Notes under the pieces: model-generated | Databases searched by the model: none | Told to the model about the DNA's origin: nothing | Seen by the model: only the letters and a program-made list of their open reading frames with translations | NCBI GenBank assembly: GCA_004296775.1 | Contig: RHGE01000001.1 | Span: 129,547 to 193,546, forward strand | DNA: 64,000 nt | From: Marinilabiliaceae bacterium JC017 | GTDB lineage: Bacteria; Bacteroidota; Bacteroidia; Bacteroidales; Marinilabiliaceae | Direction: 5' to 3' | Translations under genes and position numbers: made by a program | Shown here: positions 53,438-62,717 of the stretch, in pieces | Numbering within the stretch: the stretch's first letter is position 1 | Layout of the letters: each line of letters begins with the position of its first letter

Positions 53438-53485
53438 CAATAGACCAGTAGATTTTTAGATAATAGACCTGAGACCAATTATCAG
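53438..53485 (+). repeat. Dispersed repeat family 2 (copy)
   Basis: ACAATAGACCAGTAGATTT, TTAGATAATAGACCTGAGACC. Lies just after lpxA. Confidence 0.5.
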
Positions 53486-53586
53486 CTGATTGATTTGTCA
53501 TCCTATAACAGTTTTAGCAGTCTTCGCTCTTCTGGTATCTATTACGACGAACAATTAGACAACATACCGATCAAAAAAAACTACAG

Positions 53587-53621
53587 AACAGTTGCACCCA
53601 TTTCGATGCAGCTGTTTTTTT
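53587..53621 (+). terminator. Intrinsic terminator of lpxA
   Basis: ACAGTTGCA (53588-53596) / TGCAGCTGT (53607-53615, one G-U) then six T. It lies ~185 nt after the stop, beyond a repeat copy. Confidence 0.75.
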
Positions 53622-53990
53622 ATCCCTCCAATAATAAGCCTATTCATTCTGTCTCAGGGCAGTGCTGTCCCCCGCCCCATTCCATTAGCCACGCGACATT
53701 GCCGACAATGAAATCTCTCAATTTTCCGTTTTTTTGAACGCCGGGCAGAAAACCTGAAGAGAGGTGAACCAACTGTTTATTTGATGACCTTTTCCCCTGA
53801 ACCAGCCTTTTAATCCCTCTTTTTCAAAACGCCTGCCGCGAACGTTCGAAAACGTACACTCACATGTTACGATTCCGCACGAAATTAAAAGTCATACATG
53901 TCTATTAAATCTTTTTAACCCCTGTTTTACTTTTAGTTACATTTTTTGGCACCCCAATTGTTTATCTCTTATCAAACAACAACAAATAAA
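53622..53990. other. Intergenic region before the Trp-Met repeat protein
   Basis: No gene seen. Contains a CGAACGTTCG palindrome near 53839 and probably the promoter of the next gene. Confidence 0.35.
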
Positions 53991-53993
53991 TTT

Positions 53994-53998
53994 GGAGG
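53994..53998 (+). promoter_or_regulatory. Shine-Dalgarno sequence GGAGG deciding the start at 54007
   Basis: GGAGG with an 8-nt spacer to the ATG at 54007, within GGAGGAACAAGTC. The in-frame TTG at 53992 overlaps this site and is rejected as a start. Confidence 0.65.
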
Positions 53999-54006
53999 AA
54001 CAAGTC

Positions 54007-54810
54007 ATGAGAACCACAGATCTAAAAAAACTAACCGGATTATTTACCAGCCTATTATTGTCAGTATTATTTCTAACCTCTGTTTCAGGACAAATGATGT
54101 TTGGATATGCCGAAAGAAATGAATCGGAACTACCTATTGAATCCTGGATGACTGACGCATCTTCATTTTACTCCTATGAGGAAAACGAACTACAATTGGA
54201 AGACTGGATGACGGATTTATCTTCATACAATATTCATGAAGAAGAAGCATTACCAGTGGAAGAATGGATGTATGCCCTGGCTGACGAAGTGGAACCTCAC
54301 CATGAAATTGAAAACTGGATGACAGACCTGACTTCTTTTAATATTCATGAAGAAGAAACACTGTTAGTGGAAGAGTGGATGTATGCTTTTGCTGACGAAC
54401 TGGAACCACACCATGAAATTGAAAACTGGATGACAGACCTGACTTCTTTTAACATTCATGAAGAAGAAACACTATTAGTAGAAGAGTGGATGTATGCTTT
54501 TGCTGACGAAGTGGAGCAGCCACACGAAATTCAAAACTGGATGACAGACCTGGAAGGGTTTGCCACTGACGAAGAAAATATTTTACCCATGGAATTTTGG
54601 ATGACAAGCATCGACGCTTTCTTCCTGCCAAACTTAAACCTTGAGAAATTATTAACCGAAAGTATTGAAGCCCCGCTGACAGTCGAAAACTGGATGACCA
54701 ACATCAACCATTACTTCTGCCACCCGATCGATAAACTAAACAATGTACACAGCCCCGACTGTGGTGCCAAAATAGCCAACCTGACAGTTCTTAATGTTGT
54801 TACCAAATAA
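54007..54810 (+). CDS. Secreted Trp-Met tandem-repeat protein
   Basis: 267 residues with a signal peptide (1-29, LLLSVLFLTSVSGQ). The mature chain is built of acidic units centred on W-M at residues 47, 67, 87, 104, 124, 141, 161, 178, 198 and 229; from 67 on the spacing alternates 20 and 17, i.e. a 37-residue double unit (EIENWMTDLTSFNIHEEE + TLLVEEWMYAFADELEPHH). Two units are nearly identical at DNA level (111 bp), so the array has expanded recently. The C-terminus has two cysteines and no repeats. Highly acidic, no known fold. A surface or periplasmic adaptor or a metal/protein-binding array is conceivable. Has its own SD and terminator. Confidence 0.8.
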   Translation: MRTTDLKKLTGLFTSLLLSVLFLTSVSGQMMFGYAERNESELPIESWMTDASSFYSYEENELQLEDWMTDLSSYNIHEEEALPVEEWMYALADEVEPHHEIENWMTDLTSFNIHEEETLLVEEWMYAFADELEPHHEIENWMTDLTSFNIHEEETLLVEEWMYAFADEVEQPHEIQNWMTDLEGFATDEENILPMEFWMTSIDAFFLPNLNLEKLLTESIEAPLTVENWMTNINHYFCHPIDKLNNVHSPDCGAKIANLTVLNVVTK

Positions 54811-54865
54811 TGGCAACTCAGGTTCTCTATGACTTAAGACAAGAATCCAACCAAATATAAATAGT

Positions 54866-54895
54866 AAGGCCAACCATAAGGTTGGCTTTTTTTAT
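54866..54895 (+). terminator. Intrinsic terminator of the Trp-Met repeat gene
   Basis: GCCAACC (54869-54875) / GGTTGGC (54880-54886) with an ATAA loop and a T7 tail. Confidence 0.92.
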
Positions 54896-55012
54896 ACATT
54901 CATATTAATTATCACCTTATAAATCCTCTTCCTTCACCCCATTATTGAACCTTATCACAGCCCTGCATCACAATTGAAACCACGAAAGAGCCCCCGGTTG
55001 GTAAAAGCTGGC

Positions 55013-55020
55013 TATCTTTG
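55013..55020 (+). promoter_or_regulatory. -7 box TATCTTTG of the DUF2520 gene
   Basis: Perfect TAnnTTTG, ~25-nt leader to the ATG at 55052. It lies inside the longer reading frame that opens at 54974 and so supports the shorter start. Confidence 0.5.
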
Positions 55021-55051
55021 CCAGCGGTATTGTCAATTAAATATAACAGTC

Positions 55052-55813
55052 ATGCAGATCACTCTTATAGGTTCCGGCAATGTGGCCACTCATTTAGGAA
55101 AAGCACTGGCACAAGCCGGCCACACCATTGTTCAAATCTTTAGTCACCACGTAGAAAATGCCATTACCCTGAGCCACGCCATTGGCGGACAACCCATTGC
55201 TGCCTTAGAGGAGATAACCATTGGGGCTGAAATGTATATAATTGCTGTTAAGGATGACAAATTGAAAGAAGTAGTTGACCGATTACCTCTATTAACAGGT
55301 ATTGTTGTCCATACTGCCGGTAGTGTACCACTGGAAACTCTTTCCCGCTTTGAGCAAAATGGCATCCTTTATCCATTTCAAACCTTCAGTAAGCAAAAAG
55401 AAGTGGACTTCACGTCCCTCCCTATTCTGATTGAAAGCAATACCCCGGCGGTTTTAACCTCCCTGGAAAATGTGGCAAAAACCATTTCCACGAATGTTTT
55501 ACAGGCATCCACCAAGCAACGGATGCAACTACATTTAGCCGCTGTATTTGCCTGTAATTTTGTTAATCACATGTACCGCCTCTCTTCCGACATACTCACG
55601 CAGGCAAATCTGCCCTTCTCCCTGCTGCATCCATTGATCACTGAAACCACACAAAAAATTTTAAGTATCCCAGCCAGTGAAGCACAAACAGGACCAGCCA
55701 GAAGAGGCGACGTTCAGGTTATACAAAAACATCTGGACTCCCTGCAACAAATACCGGATGTCCAGATGCTCTATAAATTATTGTCTGATGATATTATGAA
55801 AAAATACCTATGA
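55052..55813 (+). CDS. Rossmann-like / DUF2520 protein (predicted NAD(P)-dependent oxidoreductase)
   Basis: 253 residues. MQITLIGSGNVATHLGKAL is a clear dinucleotide-binding opening; HTAGSVPLETL and YPFQTFSKQKEVDF mark the Rossmann-like domain boundary, and the second half (LAAVFACNFVNHMYRLSSDIL...TGPARRGD) is DUF2520. It resembles ProC and 6-phosphogluconate-dehydrogenase-like enzymes; substrate unknown. In relatives it heads a run with a KdsC-type phosphatase, UbiA and Maf, which here resumes at 62149 after the RND operon. Confidence 0.92.
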   Translation: MQITLIGSGNVATHLGKALAQAGHTIVQIFSHHVENAITLSHAIGGQPIAALEEITIGAEMYIIAVKDDKLKEVVDRLPLLTGIVVHTAGSVPLETLSRFEQNGILYPFQTFSKQKEVDFTSLPILIESNTPAVLTSLENVAKTISTNVLQASTKQRMQLHLAAVFACNFVNHMYRLSSDILTQANLPFSLLHPLITETTQKILSIPASEAQTGPARRGDVQVIQKHLDSLQQIPDVQMLYKLLSDDIMKKYL

Positions 55814-55823
55814 CTATTAAAAT

Positions 55824-55860
55824 AGATCGTTCTCTTTTATATAAGAGAACGATGTTTTTT
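55824..55860 (+). terminator. Intrinsic terminator of the DUF2520 gene
   Basis: ATCGTTCTCTT (55826-55836) / AAGAGAACGAT (55843-55853), an 11-bp perfect stem with G-T6 behind. Confidence 0.95.
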
Positions 55861-55872
55861 CATAAGTACCCT

Positions 55873-56065
55873 GAAAAAAAGCCTCTTCAAGGGATGTTAC
55901 TTAATGCCGATAGTTGTTCGAGATTGACATTGGTATGTGCGGTCTATTTCAATCTGTTTCCATGTATTTCTATTTATTTCCCCCCTCTAACTTCTGACCT
56001 CTAACCTCTCTATTTTCCATCCAATTTAGACAACATGTTGATAATAGTTGCGGCCTAAGCCCTTA
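55873..56065 (-). repeat. Dispersed repeat family 3 (reversed copy)
   Basis: Read on the minus strand: GCTTAGGCCGCAACT, ACATGTTGTCTAAATTGGAT, GTTAGAGGGGGGAAATAAAT, and at the end ACATCCCTTGAAGAGGC with a T-run. It aligns with 33638-33883. A family 2-like tail (TTTTTTACATCAATCTCATTT) follows at 56068-56110. Confidence 0.6.
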
Positions 56066-56171
56066 GACTTTTTTACATCAATCTCATTTTTTGATCCTTA
56101 ATAGTTATAACGATCAAAGAAGCACGAACTGTTTTTCAGTTAATTACAAAATACAATTCTTTTATGGTTCA

Positions 56172-57563
56172 TTATTGGACTGGCTGATCTCCCTGCCAGC
56201 CTCCTCCTAAGGATTTATAAAGCGCCACCATGGACAACATCTCATCACGTATGGCATTGTTATGTCCAATCTCCGCATCCAATAAACCTCGTTGAGCATC
56301 CAACACATCCAGATACCCAATTACACCATTCATATATTGCAACTCAGCTAATTTGAGGTAAGACCGCGCGGCATGCTCCAGGTTACCACGAGATTCCCGT
56401 ACCTCTTTGGCTTTCCTGAAAGTCATTAAGGAATTATTCACCTCCTTAAAAGCAGTCAGTACCACCTTTTGATAGGCATAGGTTTCCTGTTCATAAACCG
56501 CTTTAGCCGCTGCATGTTTGGCTCTCAGTTTCCCGGCAGAAAAAATAGGCGCTAACAAATCACCTGCCACAAACCAATAAGGCGATTTTATAAGGTCACT
56601 TAACTCTTCGCTATCCCGGCCAAACTTTGCGGTCAATGTAATCTTCGGAAACATATCCGTTTTTGCAACGCCAACCAACGCATTAGCCGTGGCCAGTTTT
56701 TGTTCGGCCTGTCTGATATCCGGACGACGCTCTATCAACTCGGAAGGCAATCCGGCCGGCAAATAATCTGGGATATTTTGATTAATTAAACTATTCCCGG
56801 TGGTTATTTGATGGGGGTACTCCCCCAATAAAATGGCCAGCTGATTCTCTTTTAACCGGATATTTCTCTCTGCCGAAGGAATCAAAGTCATGGTACGCGC
56901 CAATTCCACCTCTGATTGCTGAAGGGAAGTCTCAGAAGTTAAACCTCCCTCAAAACGCAACCTGGCAATCCGTACTCCTTCCTTCCTGGCATCCAGGGTT
57001 TGATTTAATATCCGCATCTCATTCTCTAAAGCCACCAATTCAAAATAAGTAAAAGCCACTTCAGAGATGATAGCCATTTTTAAGGACCGTTGCGCTTCAT
57101 AACTCGAAAAATACTCGGCTATTGCCGCTTCACGCCCCCATCGAATATTTCCCCACAAATCCAATTCCCAGGATAACATGGCCCTGGCTTCATAAGATTT
57201 CGTCAGCTCCTTGGAATCACCATCCACCTCTTGTTCCCCTTCACTATACAATTTGGCTCCCAACGCCGGAAAAAGATCAGCCGTGCTAATCCTTTTTTTC
57301 GCCAGGTTTTCTTTCAAACGAGCTGCAGCAATGAGCATGTCCTTATTATTTTCCAATGCCCGGGAAATAAGGTTTTGCAAAACGGTATCCGTATAGAGTT
57401 CCCACCAATTCAAATCATCAATGGTAGATGAATCCACACTCTGTTCTTCCAGTTTTGCAGGTAAATCAAGATCCGGCCGTTGATATTTCCGTCCCACTTT
57501 GCAGGACGGCATCACTATTATGGCAATAAATACAGTAAAAAATATATACCTGATCATCTTCAT
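56172..57563 (-). CDS. Outer-membrane efflux lipoprotein (TolC/NodT family)
   Basis: 463 residues. Lipoprotein signal with MPSCKVG, then YQRPDLDLPAKLEEQ, LNWWELYTDTVLQNLI and two OEP repeats with long coiled-coil helices (ALENNKDMLIAAARLKE; SYLKLAELQYMNGVIGYLDVLDAQ). It forms the trimeric exit duct of the tripartite pump. Last gene of the operon, overlapping the RND gene by 4 nt. Confidence 0.95.
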   Translation of the reverse strand: MKMIRYIFFTVFIAIIVMPSCKVGRKYQRPDLDLPAKLEEQSVDSSTIDDLNWWELYTDTVLQNLISRALENNKDMLIAAARLKENLAKKRISTADLFPALGAKLYSEGEQEVDGDSKELTKSYEARAMLSWELDLWGNIRWGREAAIAEYFSSYEAQRSLKMAIISEVAFTYFELVALENEMRILNQTLDARKEGVRIARLRFEGGLTSETSLQQSEVELARTMTLIPSAERNIRLKENQLAILLGEYPHQITTGNSLINQNIPDYLPAGLPSELIERRPDIRQAEQKLATANALVGVAKTDMFPKITLTAKFGRDSEELSDLIKSPYWFVAGDLLAPIFSAGKLRAKHAAAKAVYEQETYAYQKVVLTAFKEVNNSLMTFRKAKEVRESRGNLEHAARSYLKLAELQYMNGVIGYLDVLDAQRGLLDAEIGHNNAIRDEMLSMVALYKSLGGGWQGDQPVQ

Positions 57564-60500
57564 GAGTTAAGCTCCTTTTTAGTCTTAGCAAACCGCTGTT
57601 TAAATTTATAAATCACCACAAAGAAGAATGGCACCAAAACAATTCCCACCGTGATGGCAAACAACATTCCGAAAAACACCCCGGTACCAATAGAATGACG
57701 ACTGGCAGATCCCGGCCCCGAAGCCATTACCAAAGGCACCATTCCTAAAACAAAGGCTAGCGATGTCATTACAATAGGGCGAAACCGGAGTTTAGCCGCC
57801 TGAATAGCTGACTCCACCACATCCCGGCCAGCATCAACTTCCACTTTAGCAAATTCAACAATCAGGATGGCATTTTTAGCTGCCAAGCCCATCAACGTCA
57901 CCAAACCAATCTGGAAATACACATCATTATCCAGTCCCGTAATCCATATCCCCAAGAAGGCACCCAAAGCAGCTACCGGTAACGAAAGCAACACAGCTAT
58001 AGGCACAAACCAACTCTCGTACTGCGCCGCAAGGAAAAGGAAAACAAATAACAGCACCAAGGCCATAATAAAACCTGTTTGCCCACCAGCCTGCTTTTCC
58101 TGGTAGGATAAGCCACTCCATGAAACACCAATATTATCAGGTAGTTTTTCCCGGGCAATTTCTTCAATGGCTTCCATCGCCTCACCAGAGCTATATCCCC
58201 TGGCCGCCGATCCTCGAATCACCGCCGAGGTAAACATATTGAATCGCTTCAAATTACCAGGACCGGTGGAAAAATCAGCCGTCCCCAAAGCATTTAATGG
58301 CACCATAACATCATTGGCTCCCCGCAAATAAAACAAACTAAGATTATCGGGATGTGCCCTGAACGGCGCTTCGGCCTGAATATATACCTTATAAATACGG
58401 TTGAACATGTTAAAGTCATTCACATACACCGATCCCAGATAGGCTTTCATGGTTGAAAAGATATCTGAAAGCGGAATGCCCAGAAACTTTGCACGGTCAC
58501 GGTTTACATCAAAATAAAGTTGCGGAATTTCAGCCTGTAATGCTGATGAAATACCTGCCAACTCTTCCCGTTCAGAGGCATAATGCAAAAACGTATCGGT
58601 CGCACTCACCAGGTTATCCAGCGTGGCCCCTGATTTTGCCTGTATCTGTAATTCGAATCCACCCGATTCTCCCAACCCTGGAATAACCGGAGGCTTGTTG
58701 AAATAAAATTTAGCTTCCGGATAGTAGTAAAACTCTTTGCGGGCGGCTGCAATCACCTCTTCCAATGATTGTCCATCCTCTTCCCGCTCGGACCATTCCT
58801 TTAATATAACCGTGAGTTCAGCACGGGCCTGACTGGACCCAACCCGCGGACTTGATCCGGTAACATTTTGCACATATTCCACAGCCGGATGCTGCTTAAA
58901 AAACTCCACCGCTTTTTCCGTCACTTCAGCAGTTCTATCCAAGGTAGCTCCTTCCGGTAACTCTATTTCCATCTTGAAATACCCCTGATCTTCTTCAGGA
59001 ATAAAACTGGATGGCACTACCCTGGAGAGCATAAAAATAAAGATCAAAATCATGCCAAATCCGGCAAACATACGTTTTGGATTCTTGATTACTTTCTGCA
59101 ACAAACCCACATATTTGTTATTCCCAATATTCAACCAGTCATTTATTTTTCTGAAAACAATAGATTGTTTTGGGCCTTCGGGTCGAAGTATGATAGCGCA
59201 CATGGCCGGACTTAACGTCAAGGCTACAACAGTAGAAATCAACACTGACACAACGATGGTCACCGAGAATTGACGATAAAGCTGGCCGGTTATACCTGCC
59301 AAAAAGCTCACCGGGACAAACACCGCTGCCAACACCATAGAAGTGGCTAAAAGCGCACCCGCCAGTTCTTTCATGGCCTTATGCGTTGCAACCCTGGCAT
59401 TGACATTCTCTTCGGCCATGATCCGTTCCACATTTTCCACCACTACAATCGCATCATCCACCACAATACCAATGGCCAAAATCAATCCCAGCAACGTCAA
59501 CATATTAAGAGAAAATCCCAAGGCCAACATTACACCAAAAGTACCGACCAAAGAAATTGGTACTGCCAAAACAGGTATCACCGTGGCCCGCCAGTTCTGC
59601 AGAGAAAGAAACACCACCAGCACCACCAACAATAAAGCTTCAAACAAGGTGTAATACACTTCTTTTATTGAAGCAGAGATATAATCCGTCATATCAAAAG
59701 AGATCAGGTAATCCAGTCCTTCCGGAAAATTTTGGCTAATCTCTTTCAATTCTGAACGAATATTATCAGCCACCTCCAGGGCATTGGCTCCGGGAAGTGT
59801 ATAGATGGCCAAAACGGCAGCATTTTTATTATTCAATCCACTTTCAGAGGAATAAGATGACGCTTCCAATGAGACTCTGGCCACATCACGCATACGAATG
59901 ATAGAACCATCGGGGTTAGCCCTGACTACAATTTCCTCAAATTCAGAAACGGTCTCCAAACGTCCCTGGGTAGAAATAGGCACCGTCACATCCAGATTAT
60001 CGATAGGCTGTAAACCCAGTTCACCGGCTGCTGATTCCCGGTTTTGATCCTTCAGGGCATCCTGCAAGTCCTTCACCGTAATACCATAACTGGCCAGCTT
60101 GTCAGGCATAACCCAAATACGCATCCCATAATAACGACTACCTACATTTGAAACACGACCAACCCCATTAATACGCCTCAATACATCCAACACATTAATG
60201 GTGGCAAAGTTACTCAGGTAAATTTCATCGAATTTAGGATCATCCGAAACCAAACAAATAGTCATCAACTGGCTGGGTGATCGTTTTTCTACTGACAGAC
60301 CGTTTTGTACCACCTCGGCAGGCAACCGTGATTCAGCCAGTTTCACCCGATTCTGAATTTCCACTGCTGCCATTTCAGGATCAGTTGATACATCAAAGGT
60401 CACACTAATACTCAAACTCCCTGAGTTGGAACTACTGGATTCCATATAGATCATTCCCGGCGTTCCGTTAAGCTCTTGTTCAATGGGAGTGGCCACCGCC

Positions 60501-60679
60501 TGAGAAACGGTTACCGCATTGGCTCCAGGATAAGAAGTTGAAATTTTAACCACAGGAGGAGTGATATCGGGATATTGATCAACCGGAAGCATAACCAAAC
60601 CAATAATCCCCACCAACACAATAAGAATAGAAAGGACCGAAGAAAACACCGGTCGCTCAATAAAGAAACCTGGTTTCAT
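57560..60679 (-). CDS. RND multidrug efflux permease (HAE1/AcrB type)
   Basis: 1,039 residues: inner-membrane proton/drug antiporter of the hydrophobe/amphiphile class. The N-terminus FIERPVFSSVLSILIVLVG, the proton-relay Asp pair in GIVVDDAIVVVENVERIM, two large periplasmic loops and twelve membrane helices are all present; ends GIVLVPFFFVVIYK. Translationally coupled (ATGA overlaps) to the adaptor upstream and the exit duct downstream. Confidence 0.97.
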   Translation of the reverse strand: MKPGFFIERPVFSSVLSILIVLVGIIGLVMLPVDQYPDITPPVVKISTSYPGANAVTVSQAVATPIEQELNGTPGMIYMESSSSNSGSLSISVTFDVSTDPEMAAVEIQNRVKLAESRLPAEVVQNGLSVEKRSPSQLMTICLVSDDPKFDEIYLSNFATINVLDVLRRINGVGRVSNVGSRYYGMRIWVMPDKLASYGITVKDLQDALKDQNRESAAGELGLQPIDNLDVTVPISTQGRLETVSEFEEIVVRANPDGSIIRMRDVARVSLEASSYSSESGLNNKNAAVLAIYTLPGANALEVADNIRSELKEISQNFPEGLDYLISFDMTDYISASIKEVYYTLFEALLLVVLVVFLSLQNWRATVIPVLAVPISLVGTFGVMLALGFSLNMLTLLGLILAIGIVVDDAIVVVENVERIMAEENVNARVATHKAMKELAGALLATSMVLAAVFVPVSFLAGITGQLYRQFSVTIVVSVLISTVVALTLSPAMCAIILRPEGPKQSIVFRKINDWLNIGNNKYVGLLQKVIKNPKRMFAGFGMILIFIFMLSRVVPSSFIPEEDQGYFKMEIELPEGATLDRTAEVTEKAVEFFKQHPAVEYVQNVTGSSPRVGSSQARAELTVILKEWSEREEDGQSLEEVIAAARKEFYYYPEAKFYFNKPPVIPGLGESGGFELQIQAKSGATLDNLVSATDTFLHYASEREELAGISSALQAEIPQLYFDVNRDRAKFLGIPLSDIFSTMKAYLGSVYVNDFNMFNRIYKVYIQAEAPFRAHPDNLSLFYLRGANDVMVPLNALGTADFSTGPGNLKRFNMFTSAVIRGSAARGYSSGEAMEAIEEIAREKLPDNIGVSWSGLSYQEKQAGGQTGFIMALVLLFVFLFLAAQYESWFVPIAVLLSLPVAALGAFLGIWITGLDNDVYFQIGLVTLMGLAAKNAILIVEFAKVEVDAGRDVVESAIQAAKLRFRPIVMTSLAFVLGMVPLVMASGPGSASRHSIGTGVFFGMLFAITVGIVLVPFFFVVIYKFKQRFAKTKKELNS

Positions 60680-61875
60680 AAACGTCCCTCCTCTTTTAAT
60701 TGAACCAATTTGGATTCATCACCTTTTTGTACCGGCAACACCTTCATACCAGGCATTAACTTATGTTGTCCTTCAATAACAATGGATTCATTGGGCCCTA
60801 ATCCCCGTTCAATCACCATGGCATTTTCAAGTTCAGGCCCGGTTTGAACAAAACGCTTTTCAGCCACACTGTCGCGCCGCATCACATATATAAAGGCACC
60901 GCCCTTTTCAATAATGATGGATTTTCGAGGCACAACGATAGCGTTTTCAAGCACATCAAGTAATAACTTCACCTGAGTAAACTGACCAGGCAACAATCTT
61001 TGATCCGGATTGGATAATTCCGCCCTAACGCCAAATGTTCCGGTTTTAGGATCTACTTTAGGATCTGCAAAGTCAACATCGCCTTTAACCGGATACACAC
61101 TATTATCTGCCAGTGTAACCGAAACAGTAGGTTGCCATGACCGTGTTGAATCTGTCTCTCCAAACCTAACATCCCGCTTCTGACTACGCAGGTAATCCAG
61201 CGCTGTCATTTTAAAATCAACCAATACCGTATCACTCTGCACAACGGTAGATAATAATGATGAATTGCTTGTTCCAACCAGGGTACCTACATCAACGTAA
61301 CGTTCGCCAATATAACCTGAAATAGGAGCTTTAACACGCGTATAACTTAAGTCCAGCTGCGCCTGAGCTAAGTCAGCTTTACTCATAGCCACATTGGCAT
61401 CTGCGCTCTCCAGAGCAGCCTGAGCATTATCTAAGTCAAGCTGACTGGCTGCATTCTGTTCATAAAGAGGTTTAAGCCTTTTCACATCCCGGCGAGCCTT
61501 AGCCGCGGCTGCTTCATCCTTCTTCAACTGGGCCTTGGCCTTATCAACCTTTGCCTTATAAAGAGCCGGATCAATGATAAACAAGGGATCATCCTGATTA
61601 ACTTTTTTCCCCTCTTCAAACAACATCCTCTCCAGGTAACCTTCTACGCGAGCTCTCACTTCCACATGACGGAAAGCCCTGATCCGCCCCACATATTCAC
61701 CAAATAGTTCCACATCATCTTTACCTGGAATGTCAATAATAACAATTGGACGATCAATCACCGCCTTTTTTTTGCAACCAGCATAAAACAGCGAAGTAAT
61801 AACCAGCAGTATTAAAGAAAAACGATTTAATACCTGTTTTAATTTCCGGGTTAAACGAAAGTTTAAAAAATCCAT
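60676..61875 (-). CDS. RND periplasmic adaptor (membrane fusion protein)
   Basis: 399 residues. Lipoprotein signal with lipobox YAGC; barrel-sandwich hybrid (VEVRARVEGYLERML), alpha-hairpin (~100-170, DKAKAQLKKDEAAAAKAR, LDLDNAQAALESADANV), second hybrid half (DLSYTRVKAPISGYIGERYVDVG) and beta-barrel (LPGQFTQVKLLL). It bridges permease and exit duct. First gene of the operon; no regulator gene is adjacent. A -7 box lies 38 nt upstream. Confidence 0.96.
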   Translation of the reverse strand: MDFLNFRLTRKLKQVLNRFSLILLVITSLFYAGCKKKAVIDRPIVIIDIPGKDDVELFGEYVGRIRAFRHVEVRARVEGYLERMLFEEGKKVNQDDPLFIIDPALYKAKVDKAKAQLKKDEAAAAKARRDVKRLKPLYEQNAASQLDLDNAQAALESADANVAMSKADLAQAQLDLSYTRVKAPISGYIGERYVDVGTLVGTSNSSLLSTVVQSDTVLVDFKMTALDYLRSQKRDVRFGETDSTRSWQPTVSVTLADNSVYPVKGDVDFADPKVDPKTGTFGVRAELSNPDQRLLPGQFTQVKLLLDVLENAIVVPRKSIIIEKGGAFIYVMRRDSVAEKRFVQTGPELENAMVIERGLGPNESIVIEGQHKLMPGMKVLPVQKGDESKLVQLKEEGRL

Positions 61876-61912
61876 ATTTAAAATTTTATTGTTTAATCAC
61901 TCAATCAACTAT

Positions 61913-61920
61913 CAAATATA
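61913..61920 (-). promoter_or_regulatory. -7 box TATATTTG of the RND operon
   Basis: Perfect TAnnTTTG on the minus strand with a predicted ~31-nt leader. -33 element unclear. Confidence 0.5.
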
Positions 61921-62148
61921 AAAGTCTTAAACACAATTAACCGTCATTGCATTGTGTTTTTTTAACATTCGACAAAAATAATTTATATAGCCTAGTTATA
62001 AGATGACAAAACATCTTAAACCAGCCACTCTCAAAAATTAAATAAACCCCCAATAGCTTTTATTAATATCTCCCTCTTTACCCATCGAAATTGTTGTTAC
62101 TCCATAAAAAAACTGACAAATCAATTATCTTCGCCAACAAAAAGCCCC

Positions 62149-62664
62149 ATGAGCAACTTCAAAGAAGATTTGATGAAAGTAAAGGCTTTTGCCTTTGATG
62201 TAGATGGTGTATTATCAGCACAGGTCATCCCCATGTACCCAAACGGTGAACCCATGCGTACAGCCAATATTAAAGATGGTTATGCTTTACAACTGGCTAT
62301 CAACTCGGGATACCCCATTGCCATTATCAGTGGCGGAAATACTGAAGCCGTGAGAAACCGATGTAAAAACCTGGGATTATCCGACATCTACCTGGGAGCT
62401 TCTGATAAGACTCTCTCCTTTAATAAATGGTTAACGAAACACAACCTGGCACCGGATAATATCTTATATATGGGCGATGACCTACCAGACTATCCGGTAA
62501 TGAAACAGGTCGGCGTTCCTACTTGTCCCTCCGACGCTGTGGAAGAAATTAAATCCCTTTGCAAATACATTTCAGACCGAAAAGGTGGTGAAGGCTGTGT
62601 CCGTGATGTCATTGAACAGGTACTCCGCGTGCACGGAAACTGGGGAGTCAATTACAAATGGTAG
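62149..62664 (+). CDS. HAD-family phosphatase, KdsC type (3-deoxy-manno-octulosonate-8-P phosphatase)
   Basis: 171 residues. HAD motif I FDVDGVLS (Asp17, Asp19), motif II IISGG, motif III K (SDKTLSF), motif IV MGDDLPDYPVM. No cap domain, as in tetrameric KdsC. The GGEGCVRDVIEQVL tail is shared with KdsC, where it closes over the neighbouring active site. It would supply KDO for LPS. Followed by a UbiA gene after 53 nt. Confidence 0.88.
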   Translation: MSNFKEDLMKVKAFAFDVDGVLSAQVIPMYPNGEPMRTANIKDGYALQLAINSGYPIAIISGGNTEAVRNRCKNLGLSDIYLGASDKTLSFNKWLTKHNLAPDNILYMGDDLPDYPVMKQVGVPTCPSDAVEEIKSLCKYISDRKGGEGCVRDVIEQVLRVHGNWGVNYKW

Positions 62665-62717
62665 TTTGTTTTTCTTAACAATAATCGATATTTTCGAATC
62701 GCTCAAACACAAAACGA

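Noticed and set aside
54974-55051. N-terminal extension of the DUF2520 protein
   Set aside because: Contains a perfect -7 promoter box; the Rossmann strand begins at the ATG at 55052.
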